64,000 bases of DNA, taken from Ruminococcaceae bacterium UBA6416. GTDB lineage: Bacteria; Bacillota; Clostridia; Oscillospirales; Acutalibacteraceae. A program made the position numbers and the translations under genes. Below the pieces are notes generated by a model, which did no database searches, was not told where the DNA came from, and saw nothing but the letters and a program-made list of their open reading frames with translations. The stretch is taken from the NCBI GenBank assembly GCA_002438505.1, contig DJPI01000076.1, positions 1-64,000 of the forward strand, given 5' to 3'. The stretch's first letter is position 1; the number at the start of each line of letters is the position of its first letter. Of this stretch, positions 9,306 to 17,236 are shown piece by piece.

Positions 9306-9466
9306 CAGCCGATACCTATGCACTCAAGGCAGATTCTGACCGCCTTTTGCATCACCGAGTCCGGCTCACCGCGAAAAACACCAAAGGCAATCATCAGAAC
9401 TGCCGCGGCAAGCAAGCCGACGCGCACAGCCGCAAGTTGTTTTGCCGTAAGTTCCCTGTGTTTCAT
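9305..9466 (-). CDS. small CD1871A-family CXXC membrane protein
   Basis: A 53-residue protein: charged N-terminus MKHRELTAKQ, one hydrophobic helix (about 14-30), then FRGEPDSVMQKAV and the C-terminus ICLECIGIG with a CxxC pair. This pattern matches the CD1871A family of CXXC-motif proteins of Clostridia, whose function is not known. Start ATG 9466 has AGAGGG seven bases upstream. Its TGA overlaps the ATG of the ferredoxin-like gene, and it begins 23 bases after the putP stop. The CXXC pair may take part in redox or cluster handling with the neighbouring Fe-S membrane protein; that is inference from context. Confidence 0.85.
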   Translation of the reverse strand: MKHRELTAKQLAAVRVGLLAAAVLMIAFGVFRGEPDSVMQKAVRICLECIGIG

Positions 9467-9489
9467 ATGAACACCCTCTTTGAAGTCGT

Positions 9490-11073
9490 TTATTGCTCAA
9501 CAAAGTTTTTAGCTTTTTCAAACTCTGAAGTAATTTCATCCGATGGTTTCTTTGCGCAAAGTGAAACAACAACAATAACAATGCTTGAAATCACAAACGC
9601 CGGAAGGAGCTCATAAATTGCAAACACACCGCCGAGAGGTTTGAGAAGGAGCTTCCAAACAAAGACCATTACGCCGCCGGAAATCATTCCGGCGATAGCT
9701 CCCGGACGGTTGACACGCTTCCAGAAAAGCGAGAAGAGCATAATCGGTCCAAAAGTTGCACCGAAACCGGACCAAGCAAATGAAACAATTTCAAAGATAA
9801 TGCTGTTTTCGTTCCATGCGATTGCAATGCCGATTGCTGAAATAATCAGAAGTATTATTCTCGAAACGCGCATAACCTGCTTGTCATTCGCGTCCCTTTT
9901 AATGATGCCTTCAAAAAGGTTCTTTGAAACTGCGGAAGCCGCAATAAGAAGATATGAGTCGGAAGAGCTGATTGTTGCCGCAAGGATACCGGCCATGACA
10001 ACACCGGCAAGAAGCGGCGGGAAAAGAAGCTGAGCAAGGTTGGCAAAAACATTTTCCGCTCCGCTCTGTGTCGCAAGCCCTGCATCTGTTGGCATAATAT
10101 ATCTTCCGAGAACGCCGATAAAAACAGCTGCGGTGAGTGAAATAACAACCCAGACGGTTGCAATTCTGCGTGACATTTTAAGCTCGGATCTCTTGCGGAT
10201 GGCCATGAATCTCAAAAGAACCTGCGGCATTCCGAAATATCCGAGGCCCCAGGAAAGCGTTGAAAGAATTGTGAGGAAGCCGTACTTTCCGGCCTCGCCG
10301 AAAAGCGGGGCACCATTCGCCGTCTGCTGAATAGCGTCTGCACCAACAACAGGAGTTGCGGTTGCCGTCAGAGAAAGGTAGCCGGGAATTGCCTTTGCGT
10401 TTTCAATAACGGCCGAAAGTCCGCCGGCATGAACAACGCCGCAAACAAGTACGCCGACAAGAGCGATTATCATAACAACAGACTGCATAAAGTCCGATGC
10501 GCTTTCAGCGAGGAAACCGCCGAGAATTGTATAAAGCAGAACAAATGCTGCACCGATTATCATCATCGAATGATACGAATAGCCGAAAAGACCCGAGAAA
10601 AGCTTTCCGCAGGTTACAAAGCAGCTCGCCGCATAAACGGTGAAGAAAATCAAAATGAACAGCGCAGAAACGCCGAGGATAACCTTTTTCTTTTCGTGAA
10701 AACGATTACTGAGAAAATCCGGAATTGTTATTGAATCTCCGGAAACGGCGGAGTAAGCACGCAGACGTTTTGAAACAAGCAGCCAGTTTATGTACGTTCC
10801 AACGGCAAGGCCGATTGCAGTCCATGCCGCGTCAGCAATTCCGCACCAATAAGCAACACCGGGAAGTCCCATAAGCAGCCATCCGCTCATGTCTGACGCT
10901 TCAGCGCTCATTGCGGCAACCCACGGGCCGAGCGAACGGCCGCCAAGGAAGTAGTTTTCAGAGTTAGCCTGTGATTTTTTTGCAAAGAATACGCCGATAC
11001 CGATAACTATCAGCATATACCCCACCATTGCAATTAATAATTGAACTTTGTCTCCCATATTTTTTTGTAACAT
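9490..11073 (-). CDS. putP: sodium/proline symporter (PutP family)
   Basis: Sodium:solute symporter, 527 aa, with about 13 hydrophobic helices. Family features: GGRSLGPWVAAMSAEASDMSGWLLMGLPG near residues 43-72 (the sodium and substrate region of PutP), SSDSYLLIAAS near 385, and TM-rich ends. Proline is the likely substrate from similarity of this segment to PutP; other SSS-family substrates are possible. Start ATG 11073 has GGAG seven bases upstream. It leads an operon with the CD1871A-like and NapH-like genes, a pairing whose metabolic sense is not obvious. Confidence 0.9.
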   Translation of the reverse strand: MLQKNMGDKVQLLIAMVGYMLIVIGIGVFFAKKSQANSENYFLGGRSLGPWVAAMSAEASDMSGWLLMGLPGVAYWCGIADAAWTAIGLAVGTYINWLLVSKRLRAYSAVSGDSITIPDFLSNRFHEKKKVILGVSALFILIFFTVYAASCFVTCGKLFSGLFGYSYHSMMIIGAAFVLLYTILGGFLAESASDFMQSVVMIIALVGVLVCGVVHAGGLSAVIENAKAIPGYLSLTATATPVVGADAIQQTANGAPLFGEAGKYGFLTILSTLSWGLGYFGMPQVLLRFMAIRKRSELKMSRRIATVWVVISLTAAVFIGVLGRYIMPTDAGLATQSGAENVFANLAQLLFPPLLAGVVMAGILAATISSSDSYLLIAASAVSKNLFEGIIKRDANDKQVMRVSRIILLIISAIGIAIAWNENSIIFEIVSFAWSGFGATFGPIMLFSLFWKRVNRPGAIAGMISGGVMVFVWKLLLKPLGGVFAIYELLPAFVISSIVIVVVSLCAKKPSDEITSEFEKAKNFVEQ

Positions 11074-11100
11074 CCTTTCTCTCCGAAAAATAACCCATAA

Positions 11101-11129
11101 ATTATATTATATCATTTAACATATTGCAA
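11101..11129 (-). promoter_or_regulatory. promoter of putP operon
   Basis: On the minus strand: TTGCAA (11124-11129), 17-base spacer, perfect TATAAT (11101-11106), then a short leader to the putP ATG at 11073. Confidence 0.65.
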
Positions 11130-11140
11130 TAGAGTTTTAA

Positions 11141-11172
11141 AAAAGGCGTGCGGAGGAAACCGCACGCCTTTT
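11141..11172. terminator. terminator of the LRR gene
   Basis: Thirteen-base arms AAAAGGCGTGCGG and CCGCACGCCTTTT around six bases. The minus-strand read ends in TTTT. Strong on both strands. Confidence 0.85.
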
Positions 11173-11189
11173 GAATATTGAACTTAGGA

Positions 11190-14100
11190 TTAATAATGTA
11201 ATACTCCGCATGAGCATTCCTTGTGGGTTTTGAAAAGCTTCCAGAAGAAGAGCGCAATTTTATAGAAGAACGCTGAAATGCCGCCTTTGTGGCAGATGTG
11301 ATTGCAGTTTGCGGAGGGGTCGGGCTGCGGCTGGGGCGGCTGCTCCGGTGTTTTCTGCTCGGTTTCATCAACGATTGCATAATAGCTGAAATGTGTTGTT
11401 TCAAAAACTACATATCCATCTGCAACACTGCTTTCAAGTCTTTCAAGTTTTCCATCATCGGAAACATGATAAACAACGGTTTTTTCAGGATTGTATCCTT
11501 CAGGGAGAGGAATTTTCACAAGCACGGTTCCGTCCGGCTGAACAGTTTCGCCATCCACTGTTGTCGTGATATCAAAAAGAGATTTTTTGAAGTTGCTTTT
11601 TTCACTGTTCAAGGCATCGGAAACTTCTCCGGAAGTTACCGGAACAACACTTAATTCAACGTCTTTGCCGTCAGTACCCGGTATGATGATAGTAATACCG
11701 GTTTTTTCATCCTTGATTTCTTTTTCGGTATGAGGAGCAAAAACAAAACCGTTTTTGTTAGCATATGATTCGGCAACGGTGCCTGTGAAGCCATGAATAA
11801 CAAAGTCGGAAACTTTTGCAATGGCATCGTTTTCTTCATCATAATAATATCCAAAGGCATACTCACCGATTGTTTTAACACTTTTGGGAAGCTTTACAAC
11901 TTTCAAATTGATACAGTTTGCAAAAGCGCCGTATCCGATGTCTGCAATATTCTTTGAAATTTCAATATTGGCAAGTTCAATACAATTAACAAATGCACCG
12001 TATCCAATGCTTGTTACGCTGTCAGGCAGTGTTATGCTTTTCAAGCTTGTGCAATCACAAAATGCGTAATCGCCAATACTTTCAACGCTGCTTCCAATCG
12101 TAACATTTGTTAAGTTGGGAAAGTCTGAAAATGCGTTGTTTTCAATACTTGTGATTCCGTTTCCGATTACTAAATCTGTCAATCCGGTGCAACCGTTAAA
12201 GACACTTTCGCCCATGTCCGTTACACCGTTTCCGATTATTACGCTTTTCAATCCGGTACAATATCTGAATACTCCGTCACCGATGCTCGTTACACTGTCA
12301 GGAATGGTTATGCTTGTCAGGCTGGTGCAATCCTCGAATGCATAACTGTCAATACTTGTTACGCTGTTTGGAATGGTTATGTTTGTTAAGCCTGCGCAGT
12401 CTTCAAACATACTTGGACTGATGCTCGTTATGCTGTCAGGAAGCGTTACGCTTGTCAAACAGGTGCAGTCCATAAATGCAGCGTAGTCAATTTCTGTCAC
12501 ACTGTCAGGTATAGTTATGCTCGTCAAACCGGTGCAATTTTTAAATGCATCACTGCCAATACTTGTTACGCTATCAGGGATGGTTATACTTGTCAGACCT
12601 GTGCAATCTCTAAATGCAGCGTAGCCAATTTCTGTCACACTATCAGGAATTGTTATGCTCGTCAGACCGGTGCAACCGCTGAAAAGCTCACGATTAATAC
12701 TTGTCGCAGTGTTCGGAATTATTACACTTGTCAAACCAGTGCAATCATGAAATGTCCCATCGCCGATACTTGTTACGCTGTCAGGAATTGTTATGCTTGT
12801 TAAGCCGGCGCAACCTTCAAATGCACTGTCACCAATGTTTGCTACACTGTCCGGAATTGTTATACTTGTCAAACCTGCGCAGTCACTAAATGCAGCGTAG
12901 CCAATTTCTGTCACACTGTCAGGTATAGCTATACTCGTCAAGCCGGTGCAACCGCTGAATGCACCTTCTCCAATGTTTGTTACACTGTCAGGAATGGTTA
13001 TGCTTGTTAAACCGGTACAATCACCAAATGCACTGCCGATGCTTGTTACACTTCCATCAACCGGAATAACGCTGTTTTTGCAGCCAGCCACAAGCACCTT
13101 TTCTTCTGTATTTATAATGCAATTACCATTGCTGTGATAAACCTCATTGTCCTTTGAAACTTCGACTTTTTCAAGTCCTGTGCAACCGCTGAATGCTCCA
13201 TCATAAATATTCTCCACACTACTTGGGATTAATATTTCTGTTAAGCCTATGCAGTTATAGAATGCAATGAAACCAATGTTTGTCACGCTGTCAGGTATTG
13301 TCACAGCTTTCAAGCCGGTACAGCCCATGAATGCAGAACTGCCGATGTTTATTATGCTGTTAGGAATTGTTACGCTTGCCAAATCGGTGCAATCTTCAAA
13401 TGCGCCGTCTGCAATGCCCTTTGTTCCTTCCTTGATTGTGATGCTGGTGTTTTCCGGCATGTTTCCTTTGTATTGCAAATACATCTTTCCAACGTAAACG
13501 TCTCCATCGGGCAGCATATTATACCATGGTGTATTATCAAAAGCTAGTGAGTTTATTTCTGTTACACTGTCAGGAATATTAACATCTTCCAGCTTTTCGC
13601 AACCATTAAACGCACACCAACCAATACTTGTTACGCCATCAGGTATTGTTATACTTGTAAGATTTGCGCACTCACTAAATAATTCCCTTTTGATCTCTTT
13701 CAAACCGCTTGGAATAATAACATCTGTCAATTTTGTGCAGAGGCGGAACGCACCTCCTCCAATATATGTTACACTGTCAGAAAGCTTAACGCTGGTTAAA
13801 CTAGAACACTCGTTAAAAGCATAAGAATCTATTCTTGTAACATTGTTTGGAATTTCTACACTTGTCAGGCTTTCACAAACAGAAAACGCGCCCTCACCAA
13901 TGCTTGTCAGACTATCCGGCATCTTGACACTTACTAAACCTTTGCAACGACAAAATGCACCATCATATATAGTTTCAACACTATCCGGAATAGAGACACT
14001 TGTCAAATCAACACAGTCATCGAACGCATACCAGCCGATTTCCACCACCGGATAACCGCCAAGGGTATCCGGAATTACAACATCGCCGCTGATATTATTA

Positions 14101-14306
14101 CAGTCAGTAATTGTTGCTTCATCGTTTTCAACGATATAAGTGTAATAGCCCTCGGTTAAGCTATCACCTTCCGCCCGTGCCGTGGTTGAAAACCAATCCG
14201 CAACACCGGAAAGGTCAAGACCGGCAAATCCTGCCGCCGGAACGGCGCAAAGCACCATTATAACCGCAAGAAACACCGCAACTGATTTTTTGATTCGATT
14301 TTTCAT
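11190..14306 (-). CDS. secreted BspA-like leucine-rich-repeat protein
   Basis: 1038 aa. Signal peptide MKNRIKKSVAVFLAVIMVLC...AGFA, a short linker, then about 30 LRR_5-type (BspA/TpLRR) repeats of 23 residues with consensus AFxDCTGLTSITIPDSVTSIG, broken by two longer inserts near residues 260-285 and 410-440. After the repeats comes a region rich in beta strand with a DGETVQPDGTVLVKIPLPEGY module and a Pro/Gln stretch (TPEQPPQPQPDP). The last 38 residues hold paired Cys/His and aromatic residues: CNHICHKGG, FFWKLFK, CSCGVLHY. Probably a surface or secreted adhesin-like protein. The ligand is unknown. GGAAG nine bases before ATG supports the start. Confidence 0.88.
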   Translation of the reverse strand: MKNRIKKSVAVFLAVIMVLCAVPAAGFAGLDLSGVADWFSTTARAEGDSLTEGYYTYIVENDEATITDCNNISGDVVIPDTLGGYPVVEIGWYAFDDCVDLTSVSIPDSVETIYDGAFCRCKGLVSVKMPDSLTSIGEGAFSVCESLTSVEIPNNVTRIDSYAFNECSSLTSVKLSDSVTYIGGGAFRLCTKLTDVIIPSGLKEIKRELFSECANLTSITIPDGVTSIGWCAFNGCEKLEDVNIPDSVTEINSLAFDNTPWYNMLPDGDVYVGKMYLQYKGNMPENTSITIKEGTKGIADGAFEDCTDLASVTIPNSIINIGSSAFMGCTGLKAVTIPDSVTNIGFIAFYNCIGLTEILIPSSVENIYDGAFSGCTGLEKVEVSKDNEVYHSNGNCIINTEEKVLVAGCKNSVIPVDGSVTSIGSAFGDCTGLTSITIPDSVTNIGEGAFSGCTGLTSIAIPDSVTEIGYAAFSDCAGLTSITIPDSVANIGDSAFEGCAGLTSITIPDSVTSIGDGTFHDCTGLTSVIIPNTATSINRELFSGCTGLTSITIPDSVTEIGYAAFRDCTGLTSITIPDSVTSIGSDAFKNCTGLTSITIPDSVTEIDYAAFMDCTCLTSVTLPDSITSISPSMFEDCAGLTNITIPNSVTSIDSYAFEDCTSLTSITIPDSVTSIGDGVFRYCTGLKSVIIGNGVTDMGESVFNGCTGLTDLVIGNGITSIENNAFSDFPNLTNVTIGSSVESIGDYAFCDCTSLKSITLPDSVTSIGYGAFVNCIELANIEISKNIADIGYGAFANCINLKVVKLPKSVKTIGEYAFGYYYDEENDAIAKVSDFVIHGFTGTVAESYANKNGFVFAPHTEKEIKDEKTGITIIIPGTDGKDVELSVVPVTSGEVSDALNSEKSNFKKSLFDITTTVDGETVQPDGTVLVKIPLPEGYNPEKTVVYHVSDDGKLERLESSVADGYVVFETTHFSYYAIVDETEQKTPEQPPQPQPDPSANCNHICHKGGISAFFYKIALFFWKLFKTHKECSCGVLHY
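12290..13035 (-). repeat. 69-base tandem repeat block inside the LRR gene
   Basis: About eleven consecutive 69-base units encode near-identical 23-residue repeats (CTGLTSITIPDSVTSIG core), and the DNA itself stays similar from unit to unit. This suggests recent duplication or gene conversion inside the gene. Units toward either end of the gene are more diverged. Confidence 0.75.
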
Positions 14307-14439
14307 TCTGATTTCTTCCTTTCAATTTTAATTTCGGATTAAAATTTTTGGCAAGCAAAAATACACCTGCTATAGCGTATCACAGTCTTTTCAAAAAATC
14401 AATATGTTTTCCAAAATAATTCGCAAATAGGAAAGAAAA

Positions 14440-14464
14440 GCGCCTCACCAAAACAGTGAGGCGC
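14440..14464 (-). terminator. intrinsic terminator after nadE
   Basis: GCGCCTCAC (14440-14448) and GTGAGGCGC (14456-14464) around CAAAACA. The minus-strand read continues TTTTCTTTCC. Confidence 0.75.
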
Positions 14465-14478
14465 AATGTATATGAGAA

Positions 14479-15210
14479 TTATTCTTCCGGCATGAATGTT
14501 GGGAACATTTCAAGCTTGAACTTGTTCATTTTGTTCATCCGGTCAATCTTCGCCTTGGTTTGCTCGTCCTCGCAAACGCCGGTTCTGATGTATTTGTCAA
14601 GGACATCATAAGTGAAACCGAGGTTATCCTCATCGGTTTTTCCGCAAAGGCCGTCAATCGGAACCTTTTCAACAAGATTCGCCGGAACGCCGAGAACGCG
14701 GCCGAGAGCGCGCACCTCGGTAACGGTCAGATGAGAAATCGGACCGAAGTCCCCTGCCGCATCACCGTAACGAGTCGCATAGCCCACCCAGTCCTCGGAA
14801 AGGTTGCAAGTGTTTGCAACACGTCCGTTGCAGGATTGACCGACTGCATAAAGAGTGGCCATTCTGATACGGGCCGGAAGATTGTTTCTTGTCTGCTGCG
14901 TCAGCTCAAGCTCCTGCGGAAGGCTTTTTATAACACCGTCAACAGCGTCCTTGATATTAATTATATAATTTTTGATTCCGAGATGTGAAACAAGCTGCTT
15001 CGCGCAGTCAATGTCGCTTTGAACGCCGCAAGGCATGAGTACGCCGATAACACGGTCACGTCCAAGCGCTTCAACGCAAAGAGCCGCAACAACGGAGCTG
15101 TCCTTTCCGCCGGAGATTCCAACAACGGCATTGCAGTCTTTTCCGTTCTTTTCAAAAAAATCTCTTATCCAGTTTACGCAGTCATTTTTAACTTTTTCAG
15201 CATTAAACAC
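14479..15210 (-). CDS. nadE: NH3-dependent NAD+ synthetase (NadE)
   Basis: Last step of NAD synthesis: amidates nicotinic acid adenine dinucleotide with ammonia and ATP. 243 aa without a glutaminase domain, hence ammonia-dependent. The PP-loop motif SGGKDSS is near residue 33; NLSEDWVGYATRYGDAAGDF and KVPIDGLCGKTDED are conserved synthetase segments. I place the start at GTG 15210 because GGTGAT sits five bases upstream and the protein then begins FNAEKV; upstream TTG 15222 and GTG 15219 are also in frame. It follows radC by 14 bases. Confidence 0.92.
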   Translation of the reverse strand: MFNAEKVKNDCVNWIRDFFEKNGKDCNAVVGISGGKDSSVVAALCVEALGRDRVIGVLMPCGVQSDIDCAKQLVSHLGIKNYIINIKDAVDGVIKSLPQELELTQQTRNNLPARIRMATLYAVGQSCNGRVANTCNLSEDWVGYATRYGDAAGDFGPISHLTVTEVRALGRVLGVPANLVEKVPIDGLCGKTDEDNLGFTYDVLDKYIRTGVCEDEQTKAKIDRMNKMNKFKLEMFPTFMPEE

Positions 15211-15224
15211 AGTAATCACCAACC

Positions 15225-15947
15225 TTATACCAACGGATCAAGTCCATAAAATAAATGGGCAAATTTTAAAGTGGATATCATTGAACATTTTCCCCCGTCA
15301 GGAGCAATGACGATGTGATCCATAAGAGTAACCTTGAGCGATTGAAGAAAATCATATGCGCATTTTGTCTGCTCGGCATCGGCCGTTGAGGGAAGAGCGA
15401 TCCCGTTTGGGTGATTGTGAACAAGCACAACACCTGCCGCCTTTGTTTCAAGAACGGCCGTGGCAAGCTTTCGCATATCAAAAAGTGTGCTGTTAATATC
15501 ACCGTCTGACAGTTTACGAACAGCAATCAAGCCATGATTGCAATCAAAGCACATTACATATGCGCGCTCGTTGTTTGTGTCAAGAAACTTCGGACGCATA
15601 TAGTCAACCATTTCATCAGCCGAATACAATGTGGGTCTTTCCGCGATTGAGTCGGCGTGATACCGTGCATAAACGGGTAAAATCATGTTGAGCAAACAAG
15701 CGGCGTTTTCCGTCATGCCCTTAACGCTTTTTAGTTCAGGAATGCTCGCCTTGAGTACGCCGGAAAAGCTTCCGAACGTCTCCATAAGCTCATGCGCAAT
15801 CGGGTTTGTATCCTTATACGGTATTCCAAAGAACAAAAGCAGCTCAAGGATATTGTGATTCGCCATACCCTCAAGACCGGCTTCAATATAGCGCTTTTTA
15901 ACCTTCTGGCGATGACCTTTATGGATATTGGTTTCCTTCTCGGCCAT
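15225..15947 (-). CDS. radC: RadC family JAB/MPN-domain protein
   Basis: 240 aa. An N-terminal helix-hairpin-helix-like region (IPELKSVKGMTENAACLL) is followed by a JAMM metalloprotease fold with VLVHNHPNGIALPSTAD, that is HxHP(x)7-8S(x)2D. The family was named for a presumed role in repair of radiation damage, but that role is doubtful and the substrate is unknown. Start ATG 15947; the ribosome-binding site is weak (GGGT). It sits between pfkA (52 bases) and nadE (14 bases) on the same strand with no terminator between them. Confidence 0.9.
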   Translation of the reverse strand: MAEKETNIHKGHRQKVKKRYIEAGLEGMANHNILELLLFFGIPYKDTNPIAHELMETFGSFSGVLKASIPELKSVKGMTENAACLLNMILPVYARYHADSIAERPTLYSADEMVDYMRPKFLDTNNERAYVMCFDCNHGLIAVRKLSDGDINSTLFDMRKLATAVLETKAAGVVLVHNHPNGIALPSTADAEQTKCAYDFLQSLKVTLMDHIVIAPDGGKCSMISTLKFAHLFYGLDPLV

Positions 15948-15999
15948 AAGTTCAGACCCACTTTACATCAAATTCGGTTTTTCAAAACTCAGCCAAAAC

Positions 16000-16962
16000 T
16001 CAGATAGAAATATCCATTGCCATCTTGTAAAGTTCAAGATCAACGGATTTTTTCATTCCAAGAGCTTCAACAATGTCATAGTCAACAATTTCTTCCTTTG
16101 AAATTGCAACAACACGGTTACCGATTCCGTCTTTGAGGAGTTGAACGGCACGATATCCCATACGGCTTGCAAGAATACGGTCGCGTGCCGTTGGAGAACC
16201 GCCGCGCTGAACGTGGCCGAGAACGGTGGCACGGCTCTCAACGCCGGTTTCTTTCTGAATACGCTTCGCCATCTCATCAACACCGCCAATGGCTTCGGAA
16301 ACCATGATTACGAAATGAAGTTTTCCGCTCCTCTGGGTGCGCATCATTCTTTGAATGACGTCACGCTCAAAATCATACTGAATTTCCGGAATAAGGATTG
16401 AAGTTGCGCCGCAGGCAATTCCGGCATTGAGAGCAAGATAACCGGCTCCTCTGCCCATAACTTCAACAACGGCGCAGCGATCGTGGGATTCGGTTGTGTC
16501 CCTGATTCTGTCAACCATTTCCATAATAGTCTGCATTGCGGTATCATAACCTATTGTGCAGTCGCAGCAGCCAATATCGTTGTCAATCGTTCCCGGAAGC
16601 GCAACGCACGGAATACCTTTGAGAGAAAGATCTCTTGCGCCACGGAAAGAACCGTCACCGCCGATAACAACAAGACCATCGATACCTCTTTCGCGGCAGG
16701 ATCTAATGGCCGCCTGCATACCTTCATCGGTTTTGAAACGAGCCGAACGTGCCGAATAAAGAATTGTTCCGCCGCGGTTGATAATGTCCGATACTGTGCG
16801 GAGATTCATTTCATACATATCATTTTCCATAAGACCGTTATAGCCGCGGTTAATACCGTAAACTTTCATTCCAAGCTCACAACCTGCACGGACAACAGCT
16901 CTGATTGCAGCGTTCATTCCGGGCGCGTCTCCGCCACTGGTCAATACACCGATTGTTTTCAT
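16000..16962 (-). CDS. pfkA: ATP-dependent 6-phosphofructokinase
   Basis: Phosphorylates fructose 6-phosphate in glycolysis. 320 aa, the usual bacterial length. Motifs: TIGVLTSGGDAPGMNAAIR at the N-terminus, GGDGSFRGA near 103 (the Gly before Ser marks ATP use rather than pyrophosphate), PGTIDNDI near 122, MGRGAGYLAL, and GHVQRGGSPTARD. Start is ATG 16962 (ATG 16965 is next to it) behind a modest GGTGC site. The frame is open a further 45 codons to ATG 17097, but that part has no ribosome-binding site and would be unlike the family. It lies downstream of dnaE, as in Bacillus, but with its own promoter and a leader of about 218 bases. Confidence 0.96.
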   Translation of the reverse strand: MKTIGVLTSGGDAPGMNAAIRAVVRAGCELGMKVYGINRGYNGLMENDMYEMNLRTVSDIINRGGTILYSARSARFKTDEGMQAAIRSCRERGIDGLVVIGGDGSFRGARDLSLKGIPCVALPGTIDNDIGCCDCTIGYDTAMQTIMEMVDRIRDTTESHDRCAVVEVMGRGAGYLALNAGIACGATSILIPEIQYDFERDVIQRMMRTQRSGKLHFVIMVSEAIGGVDEMAKRIQKETGVESRATVLGHVQRGGSPTARDRILASRMGYRAVQLLKDGIGNRVVAISKEEIVDYDIVEALGMKKSVDLELYKMAMDISI

Positions 16963-17180
16963 CATTTTAGCACCATAGCCTTTCCGGCTACAAATGTTAC
17001 ATAAATAATCACGGTTAACCCTTGCTGTAGCCGGACAAGGCGTGATAATGGTTTTGTTCATCTCAAAAATTAAGCCTGAACAAATTCCGATGGACATATG
17101 ATTCTGATTGATGAGATTTTTCGCACTGAGTTCCTTTCAGCAAAACAGCACTTGCTTCGCTGAAACAATCAAAAATATTT
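16963..17180 (-). promoter_or_regulatory. long structured 5' leader of pfkA
   Basis: From the promoter at 17187-17214, transcription should begin near 17180, leaving about 218 untranslated bases. Two inverted repeats are visible: TTTCAGC/GCTGAAA (17135-17141 and 17159-17165) and a 9-bp CCGGCTACA/TGTAGCCGG pair (16984-16992 and 17026-17034) that lies close to the pfkA start and could control its initiation. No known riboswitch was recognised. Regulation by structure or by an upstream ORF is inference. Confidence 0.4.
17070..17126 (-). CDS. possible 18-codon upstream ORF in the pfkA leader
   Basis: GTG start at 17126 with AAAGGA five bases upstream, partly inside the 3' arm of the first leader hairpin. 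It encodes MRKISSIRIICPSEFVQA and stops with TAA at 17070. The length and position suit a leader peptide, but no run of regulatory codons is seen. It may be chance. Confidence 0.2.
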   Translation of the reverse strand: MRKISSIRIICPSEFVQA

Positions 17181-17186
17181 AAAGAT

Positions 17187-17214
17187 ATTATACACCATTG
17201 TCAAAATTTGTCAA
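17187..17214 (-). promoter_or_regulatory. sigma-A promoter of pfkA
   Basis: On the minus strand: perfect TTGACA (17209-17214), 16-base spacer, perfect TATAAT (17187-17192). Confidence 0.8.
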
Positions 17215-17236
17215 GAATTGGATATCCAATTAAAGC

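Noticed and set aside
11190..14306. CRISPR-like regular repeats
   Set aside because: The 69-base period is 23 codons in frame and encodes LRR units; no spacers.
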